This document shows, in pieces, positions 45,437 through 57,172 of a DNA stretch of 64,000 bases. Under the pieces are notes generated by a model that saw only the letters and a list, made by a program, of their open reading frames with translations, was not told the DNA's origin and made no database searches. Every line of letters begins with the position of its first letter. Positions within the stretch are counted from its first letter, which is position 1. Source of the stretch: Spinacia oleracea (lineage: Eukaryota; Streptophyta; Magnoliopsida; Caryophyllales; Amaranthaceae); NCBI RefSeq assembly GCF_020520425.1, contig NC_079491.1:37541027-37605026 (forward strand), written 5' to 3'. Both the position numbers and the translations under genes were made by a program.

Positions 45437-46906
45437 TGATAGATTGTCGTACACCCGTCAAAAATAAAATCCTAACGAAACCTCCTAACAATGTAGTAGG
45501 GTAAGCAGGGTCGAATCCACAGAGAGATGGCTATTTAAATCTAGCTTTCAAGGTATGGCGAAACTAACAATGTCACGAAATTTAGGATTCAATGTTTAAA
45601 CTAAAATAAATAGAAAAATAAACTAAAATATCTAGGGTAACGGTTCACCATATTCATAGTTCAGAATCAATCAAAACATCATCAACAACTCAAATATTCA
45701 AATTATCTAGAGCACAAGTTAATCCTACGGTCGGGTCTTAACACTCTCAATTCAACATATGCAGTACGATCGCTAACATAATCAGAATTGCTAGTTGTAG
45801 GTAAGCCTCTAAAATTCGATCTTTCGATTCTAAATCCTATTAGCATGATTTAATCAAACAATTGATCAGATTGCAAAGATTAACAATATAAACCTAATCA
45901 ACTAGAAATATCAATGAATAATCAAACCATCAACAATAATAATAAGGATTCATAATATAAACATGGATTCCCAAACCCTAGAAAGCGAACTGCTCAATCA
46001 TGAAACGAACAATGAAAATCAATTCTAAGAATGAAAACATAATTAAAAGCAATAAATAAAATAAAGAGAAAAATCAATTATACCTCAAAGAATTACATTG
46101 ATGGAGTATGTAGAAAAACTAGGGTTCATGAAGAAGAAAAGAGAGAAAAAGAACGTGAATTCGAAATCTAGGGAATTGAAGCCTAAAATAAAAATAAAAG
46201 CATAAACGAAATAAAGCAATCCTTTCAAGTATTTATATGCTTCCTAAATTCTAAACAAAATAGGAAAAGATAACAATTACATAAGCTAAGATTTAATTGG
46301 ACGATCACCAAGACGAAAGCATGAACCCGCGTGTGGAAGTAGTTGGGCGGAGAAACCAGCGGGCCCGCTGGTGGGTCGCTGGTTTTCGCGCCCAAGGGGA
46401 AGATTGGGCCATCGTTTTGGGCTTCGCGCGAATCGGATAGTCGAGCCATCTTGTTTATGTCATAACTCTTGTTCTACAATGCCTATAAGGACGTGTGACC
46501 TGTCGTTGGAAAGCTCTTGAAGTCTACTTTCTAGGCCAATAAAAAATCGCCTCATTCCGACATGTAGAACTTGAGATATCATCAAAAGAGTGAACGCTTG
46601 TCCGTTTTGATGCTTAGAAAAATAGCGTTTAGCTTCGTTATTGACTCAAAATTATCCCTAGAGATATGCAATGATCCTCGAGTCAACATTCCATCCGTTC
46701 ATCATCCAAATCAACTCATAACACTCCGAAAGCATCCAAACGACCGTAAAATCACCTGAAACATTAAGAAAACACAAACGGGGCGTAATAGAGTACGATA
46801 ACGATAACTTATGCAAATGTGATCCTAAATGCAACTAAAATGATATAAATGCCTAATAATGCAACCTAAATGCGCCTAAAATACCCTATACAAATATGAC
46901 TCATCA
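45437..46906 (-). repeat. 5' LTR of the Athila-type element
   Basis: 1470 bp, TG...CA, followed by GTAGA (46907-46911), the target duplication also found at 37909-37913. Confidence 0.95.
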
Positions 46907-47085
46907 GTAGAACGCAAATTAGTTTTGCAGTCCCAATTCCAACAGCAAACCAAAGTAATAACTTCAAATATACCGCCTTTAACCTTCATCTGATAATCTC
47001 TTTGCAGTTGAATCGTGTTTGTGTCACCAGCTTTATAATAGAGCTTTAACTGATGACTGATCTTCAGAGTGCTGTTCAGAGACAT
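46907..47085 (-). pseudogene. Coding-like fragment of unknown gene, split by the retrotransposon
   Basis: From an ATG at 47085 the minus strand reads MSLNSTLKISHQLKLYYKAG... for about 58 codons before reaching the Athila-type LTR. Codon pattern and lack of stops suggest a captured exon, but I do not recognise the protein. Across the insertion site it continues into 37908-37868, where a stop or frame slip appears. It lies inside the Mutator-like element. Confidence 0.4.
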
Positions 47086-47476
47086 GATATAATGATGTTC
47101 AGGAATTTGAGATGCAGTGTGCCATAAAAATAAGGTTCTTGTAGCATAATTGGGTTAGAAACAAAGTCAACAATGCCTGCCCTGTATTATTGTTTTCACG
47201 CTTTCCCAGTCCATTTGTGGAACCCCCGCTAATTCTGAATATTCACCTAAACCCTTGCCTTCAGATCTCGTACTTCACAGTCTTAGATCTCTAATGTTCA
47301 AAACTTGATAGTTCCATACTTGATACTTAATTTGTTGTTTTAGAATTTAGATAACTATCAACTCTTCCCATTATTTCAATACCTTTCAACCCAAATGTAG
47401 TTACTCCATCATCACACAGTACACTTCACAAAAATTGAGTGGCTTTCAAGCAAATTTCTCTCTCCTCCCACCTCCT

Positions 47477-47868
47477 ATGGCTTCCGATTCTCTCCCCTCC
47501 CCTGAAAATGGCGCCCATACCCCCAAGAAACCCAAGCTCAATCTGTCAATCACCTCCCCCTCCACCAACAACAACCACAAGAAGATCGAACAAGATCAAA
47601 CCGCTCTCAAAACCCTAATTTCTCCCACCGAAATCGCCGCCGAATTCACCCACCATGACCACGCCAACAACAGACGTTTCTGGTGTTGTCCCTCATCCGT
47701 CATCTCCGCCCAACGATGGTGGCAGCTCCTCTTCCTCCGCCAACCCGATTTTTTCTAATTCTCTCTCCTCCGCTCCAGGATTAACTCCTCCCGCCGTCTT
47801 CTCCTCCCCTTAATCAACGCCTCTCACCTTGATGAAATCTCACTCGTCGACAACGCAATTGGAGGAGA
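47477..47868 (+). pseudogene. Captured 5' fragment of an L-cysteine desulfhydrase-like gene
   Basis: It starts MASDSLPSPENG, then has a basic Pro/Lys stretch and SPTEIAAEFTHHD. Then come CCPSSVISAQ and QRWWQLLFLRQPD and, after frame changes, LINASHLDEISLVDNA. These blocks occur in the same order near the N-terminus of plant L-cysteine desulfhydrase (a pyridoxal-phosphate aminotransferase-fold enzyme that releases hydrogen sulfide). At least two frameshifts, a TAA after FLRQPDFF and loss of the catalytic lysine region make it a non-functional fragment. It sits inside the TIRs of the Mutator-like element, as in Pack-MULEs. Confidence 0.75.
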
Positions 47869-48074
47869 TAGAGAGTTGACCGGGTCACCGATGCCATCGA
47901 CGGTGCAACAGAGAAAGTCAAACCCTGGTCGAGGTTGGCGACGGTAGCGGGGGCTAAGATGGTGACGGGGTGAGGAGTGGTGTTGGTTCAGTGGGAGGAG
48001 AGAGAAAGTTTGGGTGGGTTGAGTGGGAGAGATAAAGTATGTAGATGAATGGGATTTAAGCCACATAAGGGTAA

Positions 48075-48230
48075 AAACGTAAATTCCTACTAACGGAGGA
48101 CTAACGGACGTTAAGTCCAAGTGTATTTTATGAACAGTTGAAAAAAATAGGGGTATTCTATGAATTTTGAAACGCGCAGGGGTATTTGGTGCATTATTGC
48201 AAACCTCATGGGCATTTCATGAAAAAACCG
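48075..48230 (-). repeat. Right TIR of the Mutator-like element
   Basis: Complement of 37341-37500, with the shared ends and internal ACCAAATACCCC repeats. Confidence 0.8.
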
Positions 48231-48618
48231 AAAAAAAAATAGTAATAATACGTAGTAATAATTATTCTTGGTACCGTGCATATAGAATTTATTCCAACTT
48301 TAGATGTATTTTTAAGTTAAAGAAGATGAGTACGTATCAAAATTTCGGTTGTAAGTAACTCTTGTCAAGGATAGAGTATATGACAATAATTACAGTATAT
48401 TCATAACTCCATAAGTGAATCGTTTCAAAATATAAATAGTTTATATCATATCATACTAAGTCAAAGATGAATACATCTTAGTCTTTCAAGACCTGTACAC
48501 AATCTTTAAGGAAGTGAGTTATATGTTTGGATCTCAAGTTAAATAACTTATTGATTAAAAGTTGAAAATATTGTATATCAAAATATAATTAATTGAGTTT
48601 TGCAGCCGATAAAGAATA
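48231..48618. other. Intergenic AT-rich DNA
   Basis: Nothing recognised. Confidence 0.5.
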
Positions 48619-48934
48619 CTCCCTCCGTATTTATTTAAGGGATACACTTGTCTTTTCCGGTCGTATTTATTTAAGAGGTACACTTGCCATATTTAGTAAC
48701 TTATCAACATCACCATCTAATTAAATAATATATCTAATTTACCTTATGACCCACCATCCTATTAAACAAATAATTTCACAAACTAATCCCACCTCCCACC
48801 CCCCAAAATGACATAATCCCCACGTATTAAATATCTACCCAACCCCACTTGCTTTATTATTTTATTTCATTCAATTTTTCTTCTAAATACCCCGTGCCCG
48901 GCCAAATGTATCCCTTAAATAAATACATAGGGAG
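48619..48934. mobile_element. Stowaway-type MITE, family A copy 2 (inverted)
   Basis: CTCCCTCCGTATTTATT to AATAAATACATAGGGAG with TA on both sides; 316 bp. Reverse orientation relative to 33212-33494. Confidence 0.9.
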
Positions 48935-49111
48935 TAATAGGTAACGAATAACTTGGTAAATATAAGTCATATCTTTAATTTGAAAAAAAGTCATGTGATT
49001 AATTAAAATAATATAATGTGCTAGATCACTTAAAAGTTAGAATTTTAAAAGACCAAATATATTTAATTTGGCCCAAATCAATATCAAATCAGTTCATAAA
49101 CTCATTTTAAG

Positions 49112-49810
49112 TAGAGTTGATCGTTTGCGGGTTTGGACGGGTAATGGACGGGCAACTTTCCCGAAAATCTGTCCAACGGGTTTAAAAATGATGCCCTTAC
49201 CCGTCCGCTAAACAACATATTTATTGCCCTTACCCGCCCTGTACATAAAATCCGGGCTGCCCGCGGGCTAACGGACTTATGAAAGTGTAATATAATTTTT
49301 TCAAGGAAAAGTTGTCATAGAATAAAACATAAATTAACCCTCTTGTACCTACTGGTAAGTTACTTCGTAGATGGAGAAGCAATGGAGAAGAATGAAGATG
49401 TAGTGAGCAAGAAGGACTTAAGAGACAAAGAGAGTAGGAGACTAAGGGTGGGTGCCTGGGTGGTGACTCTTTTGTGAAATGAAAGTGTTAGGTTGGCTCT
49501 AGGGTTTCTTTCTTTCTTTCTTTTAGGCAATAGATAATTATTAATTAATTAATTAGATACATACTCTAGAAGACCAAAATGTTCTACAATCAAACTATCA
49601 GAATTACAAGAAGTAAGCTTATTTCAATTTAGCGGGTTGGGCGGGCCTGCCAGTTAATAAATTTTGTGTGCCGTAACCCGCCCATTTTTATTAACGGGTC
49701 GGGCCTGGCCCTCCCAAATTTCGATTTTTAAAAAAACGTTGTCCAAGCCCGCTACTTTAACGGGCCGAACGGGCCAGGTCTAGCGGGTTATCCCGCCCAT
49801 GATCAGCTCC
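49112..49810. mobile_element. hAT-like MITE with GAGCTGATC(A/G) ends
   Basis: Ends TAGAGTTGATCGTTTGCGGG and the complement of GGAGCTGATCATGGGCGGG, interior rich in CGGGCC runs, about 700 bp. Flanks ATTTTAAG and AATTTAAAG may be a decayed 8 bp duplication. Confidence 0.6.
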
Positions 49811-49889
49811 AATTTAAAGGAGTTTTTAGTTAGATTATAGCCAAATAGGATAGTTATACTGCGAATTATAAATCATATAAAACTACCAC

Positions 49890-50275
49890 TAGTTCTTAAA
49901 TGGACTTGGTCCACACTAAATTTATTGTGAACCATGCCTTAAAATAAAGTCAACCACTTATTCCTAATTTATTTTGGCATTTTATTAAGATTATTATGGA
50001 AAAAAAATATCAAATTAGTTTCGTTGATACATGTTATGCTTGAATAATGTGATTTTAAGTCACAATTAGCTTTTAAAAACATAGGGTTACTATGCTTTAA
50101 AAAATGGTTACTATGTCTAAGAATTTTGATGTTTAATTTATTATAGTTACTATATGAACAATAAAGGTCACTATGAGTATAAAAAAGGTGCTACAGAAAA
50201 CTATTGATTTTGGATCCACACTAATGTTATTGTGGACCAGGTTCACACAAGAATAATCCTAAAACTAGTAATACT
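49890..50275. repeat. Probable small inverted-repeat element
   Basis: Loosely inverted ends: CTAGTTCTTA ... TTGGTCCACACTAAATTTAT on the left and TGTTATTGTGGACCAGGTTC ... CTAAAACTAG on the right. No coding sequence. The remainder of 49811-50834 shows nothing else. Confidence 0.4.
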
Positions 50276-51419
50276 CGTGAAAGTACCGTTTAGCACAATC
50301 GCAAGGGAAGAAAATAAATATCTCATAAAGATAAATTATAAACTTTCTTATAAAATTATAAAACTAATTCAATAATTTGAATATAAACACAAAAGAATCC
50401 CATCTCCAACATTTTGAGTTTACCCTCAAACTAAACAAGTTTATATGTTACTTTAAGAAATTAATATACTTTTATTCACAAAATATGATTCAACCATTAA
50501 TTTTGCCAAAACTTATAATCCTTAACGTAGCTCAATATTTTAGTTGCACTTATAGATTTCATACCAAGTGCCTACGTACGTATATTGGGAGCAAAATAAT
50601 AAAAGTGAAACACATTATATGTTTACTTTTTTTTTTCTTACATTGGTACCATAATTTAGGTTTTTTATCAGGTAAGGATATATGTATTACATTTTTTCAC
50701 TATTTACATGTTTGATTCATGTTAAGATCAATGATGTCTAAATTTTCTTTACATGAACTTTGTGAATGATTTTTCTTGCCTATGTTTATATATGGTGATT
50801 AATTGTAATAACACAACTTTAACTTATATATATACGGATTTTTCACGAAATGCCCCTAAGGTTTAAGTTTATTCACCAAATACCCTCGTTGTTCCAGTAA
50901 TTCACCAAATACCCCTGAGGTTTCTTTTTCTCGCATGACTTAACCCTGCCGTTAAGTGGCCGGCCATTAGAAACTTTATTTCAAAACCTTTATTTCACCA
51001 GATACCCTTGTGGTTTCTGATATTTTCACCATATGTCCCTATGGTATACAATATTTCACACGATTTAACTTGACAACATACAACAACACATTCGATGAGC
51101 AAACTGTTCATTCATCACAACTTATTCAATCCAATCAACTACAACAAAAACTTAACAAACCCAAAATATTTGAACACAGAGACATCAAATTAAAACCTTG
51201 ATCATAATCAGTTACTATCGAATCATTCAATTCCACAAAACTAAACAATAAAAATCCACCATGAAAATAAAATTCAACAGTTACCCAAATAAAAATCCAA
51301 CCTTTAAACAAAAAAACACAAACCCAATTCAATACCCAACAAAATTGCAAAAACAAGTAATTAAAACTTACCTTCAAATTAATTGGGTAATTCACCAAAA
51401 TGGTTTACCATAAATTGAA

Positions 51420-52746
51420 CGGATTTTTCATGAAATGACCCCGAGGTTTGCGTTAATGCACCAAATACCCCTAATGTTTCCCGAATGCACCAAATACCCC
51501 CGACCTTTTAAAAAATAACACAAAATGTCCTTAATGGGCATTTTCCGTCCATTCCGTTAACTTTTCTGTTAACCTCTAATTATTTTGTTTATTTTCCTTT
51601 TTTTTTAATTTACTTTGCTCATATCTCTTTCACCATGGAAGCCTCTCAACTCTCTTTCCTTTCTTCTCCTTCTATGGCTTCTCTACCATCTCCAATCCTC
51701 CACCAAAATATTTATTTTCTCTTACTCTCCATCATATCATCATAATCACATCAGAAATCCTAAAAAATGGAACCACCAAAACCACCAAATTCGCAACCAC
51801 CCCCAAGCCCCCTCTCTGGATCAATTCTTTTCTCTCTCTTCCACACAACCATCCCAAGCTCCAAATTACTGCTCTAGCTCGTCGGCCAAACAAACCAACG
51901 CCGCTGACCCGCCGTTAGTCGCCTTCACAACCACGAGCCCAGATCGAAGCCAACCACCCCGATCTCTGAAAGTCGACTTCACAACCATGAGCCCAGATCG
52001 AAAGCCAAAACACGAGCCCAGAAAACGGTGAGTCGTCGGCAAATGCGGCGACTCGCCGCCCTCTCCCTCCATGTGCGTCGCCCTCGCTCTCCATGTTCGC
52101 CGCCTAACCCTCCATGTTCGCCGCCCTCCATAGTGGTGACTCGCCGCCCTCGACTTCCATGTTCGCCGCCCTCCTTAAATTTAATTATTCAGGTAATTTA
52201 AAATTGAATTTAGGTAAATTCAATTATTTTGTTACCCTAGAATTTTAAAAGTAACAATTTTTGCCCAGCTTGGTTTTCTGATGAAGTATGGAATAGGAAG
52301 AGTAATTGTTGATTAATTACAGGATTGAGTGGTAATAATGGTTGCCATGGTGGTGAGAGATGAGAAAGAATAAGATGAAGATGATGGCGAATTGAAGTGA
52401 AGAAGAACAGCAAAATTGAAGAAAATTCTCCAACAAAAGTTTTGGGGTTAATTGATGTTTGGGTTAATTAATTATTTTTTTGGGTTTAATTAATTGATTT
52501 TTGGGTTAATTAATTATTTTTTTGGGTTTAATTACTTAAATTAAAGGTTAATGTTATAATTAATAGATAATATGGTTTCTTAAGGGCAAAAGGGTAAACT
52601 TATGCTAACGGGGACTTAACGTTCGTTAGCCTTATGGGCATTTTGTGTTATTTTTTAAAAGGTCGGGGGTATTTGGTGCATTCGGGAAACATTAGGGGTA
52701 TTTGGTGCATTAACGCAAACCTCGGGGTCATTTCATGAATAATCCG
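51420..52746. mobile_element. Nested Mutator-like element, 1.33 kb
   Basis: Ends CGGATTTTTCATGAAATGAC and complement, 9 bp duplication TAAATTGAA at 51411-51419 and 52747-52755, TIRs about 150 bp. The middle (51880-52180) has imperfect CTCCATGTTCGCCGCC repeats and a Pro/Ser-rich frame that I do not regard as a gene. Confidence 0.9.
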
Positions 52747-52906
52747 TAAATTGAATTGAATTAAGAAATCGAAGAACAATAAAATCTGAAAATGAAGAAC
52801 AAAAACCAGAAAAATGAAAAAAGAATCTGAAATTTATGACTTCTAATCATAAAAAATGAAAATCTAAACTCAAATTCGAACTTCTAATTGCTCTAATCTA
52901 CCTAAA

Positions 52907-52907
<1 letters not shown>

Positions 52908-53003
<96 letters not shown>
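52908..53003. repeat. (GTT)32 microsatellite
   Basis: Perfect trinucleotide run of 96 bp inside the outer Mutator-like element. Confidence 0.95.
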
Positions 53004-54339
53004 CCTCTAATTACGCTATTGCTGTTGTTATCTTCGAACATAAAAAATGGGCTGCCAAAAAAATTAAGAAAAATGAAGAAGAAGGAAAAAAATCAAAATC
53101 CAAAAAACTAAATTTCGAATTCTAAGCTACAAAATTTGTTTTCTAATTGCTTTCTAATCTCCCCACCTCGGACTGCTGCTGCTATACTCCATATATTCTT
53201 GCTGCTCCTACGAACAGAACCCTGCCCCCTTTTCGCAAAATGAATCAGCGAGCAGCTGCTTCGTGTTTTTGTGCGGGCACATGAATCTGGGTGTGTGTGG
53301 GCGCACGGCTAGGCAGATAAGTTTGAAATGCATCATAAGCGGAGAAGAAGAGGAGAGGTGGCGGAGGAAGGAGAAAGAAGGTGGTGGTTGAGGAAGGGAG
53401 GCAGAGAGAGTGGGGGGAGTGAGAGAGTTGGTGTTTTTTGAGGGAAGAACATATGAAGAAGGAATAAGATAGGTCGGGGGTGTAGAAGTTGAAGTAGGGG
53501 TAGAATAGTAAAAGCACACTAACAGAGACTTAACGCAATGAGTCATTAAGGGTCATTAAGGGTATTTCATGCGAGAAAAAGAAACCTCAGGGGTATTTGG
53601 TGAATTACTGCAACAACGAGGGTATTTGGTGAATAAACTTAAACCTGTGGGGTATCTCATGAAAAATCCGATATATATATGGTGATTAATTGTTTATATA
53701 TATATGTATGACCAGGTTCTGGTGAGAACCTCTCTTAAGATGAGAACCCCTCTTAAGATGAGAACCTATTAGAACCGTTGGATCAAAACCAGATGGACGT
53801 GTGAGATTATATTCTTGCAATCGCCATTCTCTTCCCAGTATTCAACTACTTTTTCTCTTTCCTCCTTCCCCTGAAGTCTGATAACTCTCTCCTGCCCTCT
53901 TTTCAATGAAACCAAGTAGAAAATTCAAGCAATCTCTCTGTTCGCAACACCTAATACCTCAATTATTTTCTAGATTCTGTAAATTCGTCCAAAAATAAGG
54001 TATAGTTCTCAAGTTTAGCATCAATTGGAGATTATTGGTTTAGAGTTATCATTTTCCACAACTCTAGTGTTTTTGTTTCAAAATTAGACTAGCAATTCAT
54101 TCATGAATAATGTTTTTGTTTCATCTGTCTTGGTGTGATTTTGGGACCAACATCAGAAAGTATTGTCAATTTAGTTCAATGCTCACTGCTCTTTGAGCTT
54201 AATTACATGAGGTAAATGTTGCTTAAACTGTCAAAAAGTAAACTAAATCTCTATAAATGTAAATTAAACCTCTCTAAAAGTTGATAAGTGGAAGAAGGGT
54301 CTGAAAAGCAATGTGTAATGTTTGTAGGTTGGGATTTGT

Positions 54340-54340
<1 letters not shown>

Positions 54341-54372
<32 letters not shown>
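54341..54372. repeat. T32 homopolymer
   Basis: Thirty-two T in a row; could be a decayed retroposon tail or an unstable assembly point. Confidence 0.9.
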
Positions 54373-55939
54373 CTGGTTTGAGTTTGGAGTACAGATTTGT
54401 CAGCTTGGTCTGTATGTGTTTAGCAGCAGGCCAACAACAGCATGAATGAGTTAACTGTTCGTGGCTTCGGAAAAAAGATTAGGATTAGTTTCAGATTTGT
54501 TGGCAGCCTCTTACTGTTCTATCAGGACATATGCGCTCCTTTCCTCTGTATATGACAAGTATAAGGATGATGGTTTCAACTGGTTTTATGAAGTGTGACT
54601 GCGTGTTTGATCTCTCACTATAGTATAGGTGTCTGCTTTGATACTTCCTGCTAGTCGGTCATGTCTTTGCGGTGTTGTTGCTAGTTCTGTAGACTGTTGT
54701 TACATAGGCTTGCTCGAGCTCCTGCTTTCGCAGTTAATTGAGAATGATGCAGGCTCAAATGATGATGTTGTATGCATTGCTGCTGCATTTCAGCTGCTGT
54801 ATTGTTGGGTCTGATTGCAGGGTGTGAGTGTTAGTTTCACAGTATGTTTAGGGTGTTATGATTAGTCTGTTGTTGCCAGTTGTTAGTCATGTAGAGGGGT
54901 CGTTGCTACTAGTCATGTCTTTGTGGTTTTGTTGCTTCTGTATTCAACTTCGCTTGGATGATAGAGGTTGTGTATCATGTCTTTACATAATTTCTTTTTG
55001 TTCAAATTAAAAGTATAAAAACAATTCATAAAAGTAAACAAAACTGATTAGAAAGTAAATGAGAAAAGTGGACAGATTCTGAGTTGGATTTGTGTCTGGT
55101 ATGAGTCAAACACCTACCATTCTCTAAGTTGACCTCAACTAAACCCTTTTAATTTTTTATGATGTCACAGATACACACTCATTCACACACTCGTAAAAGA
55201 TGATGCATATTACTTTAAATTTACACATCACTTGATCAACTTCAACTTCATTAGTCTCGCGTTTTACTGCTCTCTATTGCTTTTCTTACCTTTTTACTTG
55301 GAGGATTGTCTCATGGTGTTTACAGCGAATCCTCATGGCCATTGGAAATGTAAAGCTCATTAATGCCAAACACGTTAAAAAAATTTACTCCGATTTGAAC
55401 CATGATCTGTATTTTCTCATACAACTCCTGGTTCCTTTTGATATCTAAACAGAAGGAAGCATATGACAAGAGTAGTCTGCAAAAGATGATAAAAAAGGTC
55501 AGAAAATAATACTATTGGAGATTTTGGGCGTTGGCTTTGGGGGTTTGGAAAAAACTGGTGAAAATTTGCCTCCAGGAGTGATAATAAAAGCACCTGATGC
55601 AGCGGAGTTTATAGTTAATGCAGCTACTGGCTACTGTGGCAAGATGCTTGATCGGTTCTGTTGCATGTGTTTTATACGGGCAATGTCTACATTGAGTGAT
55701 CGGTGTGTAATTACCTTCTCTCAGATATGTGCTGCTCTCGCATGTTTTCAGTGCCTCGATTGTTGCTATGATCTCTGCGATAGTTGTTGCAACTTAGTGA
55801 TTAGTTCCGTTTACTTTACAGAGTTAATTATCTACTTTTGTTAATTATGTTGTGGGTTTATTTGGTAGGTAAAAAGAAACGAAAAGATGAAGATGAAGAA
55901 TATGATGTGCTGATGGTTTGGTTTGGAATGCTCTGATGG

Positions 55940-55973
55940 TTTGGTTTGGTTTGGTTTGGTTTGGTTTGGTTTG
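55940..55973. repeat. (GGTTT)n microsatellite
   Basis: About six to seven GGTTT units, with a second short GGTTTGGTTTGG just upstream near 55915. Confidence 0.85.
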
Positions 55974-56312
55974 CCTGCAGTTTGTTTAAGGTAGGGACTG
56001 CAACTCTTTTGGTTTTCTTTTCTCTTATTTAATATAAGTAGATCATAGCTTGGTAAAGGTAAATTAATTAGGCTCAAAAGTAAATTCATTGGTGAAGATG
56101 AATGTGAATGCTTATGAGCCTTCGCCATAAATGTCATCATATTTTGCATCTTTGGGCTTAATTAAGATGTGTTAGACTCAATTTAACCAAAAAGATAGAG
56201 TGACTAAATTGTGCAAGAGTAAACTGATTTAAAAGTAAACTGAATCTCTCTAAAAGTGAACTAAATAATAATGGAACTTTGATTGTTATATTTTCCTTAA
56301 ATATTAAGTAGA

Positions 56313-56382
56313 AACCTATTAGCTCAAATGGGAGAGCAATGTGCTATGGCACATGGATGTAGGTTCAAATCCTACATAGGTT
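56313..56382 (+). other. tRNA-like sequence, copy A
   Basis: Acceptor-like arms AACCTAT and ATAGGTT pair over 7 bp. It has a D-arm-like TAGCTCAAATGGGAGAGC (A box), an anticodon-like stem ATGTG/CACAT with a 6-base loop, and a T arm GTAGGTTCAAATCCTAC (B box). The short loop argues against a working tRNA; a tRNA-derived SINE head or pseudo-tRNA is more likely. Confidence 0.6.
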
Positions 56383-56863
56383 TACATTCATAAAAGACTC
56401 AAAAGTAGATAATAAACTCAAAAGTAAAGTAAAGAAACTTAAAAGTAAATAAGAAAATCTTAAAAGTAAATACTTGTTTTGCTCATGTAGAAAATGTAGA
56501 GAGCCTGACAAGGGTGCCTGGTGACTCGTCTGGTAATGAAGGAATTGAAGGAATATCCTTTGTAACACCCCTTATTTGTCCCCTTGATTCCAAAAAACTC
56601 AGTAATGATATTCAGTTTAAGCTATCACAGTTATAAACCTGTCAATGCTCGCTGATCATATTCCTCTGTCAGGAGGAGGAAGCGGAGAACTGCTGTCATT
56701 ATTATTTTGTAAGGTGGAATAATTAGAGAAATAGAGTGATGTCTCTAAGGTTCCAAGCGTGGAGATGTAAACTAAATCTCTCTAAAAGTAAACTACATTG
56801 TTGTAAAAGTAAGTTAAATAACAATGCAACTTTAATTATAATTTTTTTTTAAAAATATTAAGT

Positions 56864-56932
56864 CGCCTATTAACTCATATAGTAGAGCAATGTGCCATTA
56901 CACATGGATATAGGTTCACATCCTACATAGGT
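56864..56932 (+). other. tRNA-like sequence, copy B (degenerate)
   Basis: Same layout as copy A, with TAACTCATATAGTAGAGC and TAGGTTCACATCCTA. It lies in a diverged direct duplication of the copy A region (about 56180-56480 against 56745-57020). Confidence 0.55.
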
Positions 56933-57099
56933 TGGTGATTTACGTGCTTAAAAATACTCAAATGTTGACAATTGACTCAAAAGTAAATTAAAAAACTCAT
57001 AAGTAAATATGCGAATTCCAAAAAGAAACTCCGGGTAATGGAGGTCAAAGTAAAGGTTTACAAACTAAAAGTAAATAAAATATACCAAAAGTAAATATG

Positions 57100-57172
57100 A
57101 ACCTATGTGGGATTCGAACCCACATCTTTTGTGCATTTGCACAATGCTCTACCAATTGAGCTAGCATGCTAG
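57100..57172 (-). other. tRNA-like sequence, copy C
   Basis: Minus strand TAGCTCAATTGGTAGAGC (near-ideal A box) and GTGGGTTCGAATCCCAC (near-ideal B box), with stem TTGTG/CACAA and a 6-base loop. The acceptor 5' side does not pair with its 3' side, so it is probably not a functional tRNA, though Pol III could bind it. Confidence 0.6.

Larger units (their letters stand above)
37914..46906 (-). mobile_element. Athila-type Ty3 retrotransposon lacking reverse transcriptase and integrase (TR-GAG-like)
   Basis: Two 1470 bp LTRs (37914-39383 and 45437-46906) differ at only three positions that I can find, and a 5 bp duplication GTAGA flanks the element. The primer-binding site matches tRNA-Asp. Minus-strand gag, zinc knuckle and protease are present, but the frame passes from protease straight to a short tail that resembles the extreme C-terminus of Athila pol. 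Reverse transcriptase, RNase H and integrase are gone. Near-identical LTRs show it moved recently, so it must have been copied with proteins supplied by another element. Confidence 0.95.
37341..48230. mobile_element. Mutator-like (Pack-MULE type) element, split by a retrotransposon
   Basis: Terminal inverted repeats of about 150 bp start CGGTTTTTTCATGAAATG at 37341 and end in the complement at 48230. The flanks are a run of A on each side, compatible with a 9 bp duplication (A9), but homopolymer flanks make this weak. The TIRs contain several copies of CACCAAATACCCC and match three other elements here whose 9 bp duplications are clear. Inside lie an L-cysteine desulfhydrase-like fragment and a second coding-like fragment. 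The Athila-type retrotransposon 37914-46906 was inserted later; without it the element is about 1.9 kb. Confidence 0.8.
50835..53670. mobile_element. Mutator-like element, 2.84 kb, with a nested relative
   Basis: Ends CGGATTTTTCACGAAATGCC and its near-complement, TIRs over 100 bp with internal ATTCACCAAATACCCC repeats, and a 9 bp duplication ATATATATA (50826-50834 and 53671-53679). No transposase frame. The interior is low-complexity plus the nested element at 51420-52746. Confidence 0.85.

Noticed and set aside
51615-52072. Ser/Pro-rich frame inside the nested Mutator-like element
   Set aside because: Driven by CTCCATGTTCGCCGCC-type repeats; no recognisable protein and no transposase.
55515-55844. 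109-codon frame in the 5.3 kb element
   Set aside because: The first 45 residues look somewhat protein-like (LPPGVIIKAPDAAEF), but I cannot place them and the rest is Cys/Leu noise; not enough to call a gene.
57100-57172. A functional tRNA gene
   Set aside because: The acceptor stem does not pair and the anticodon-like loop has six bases; kept as tRNA-like only.
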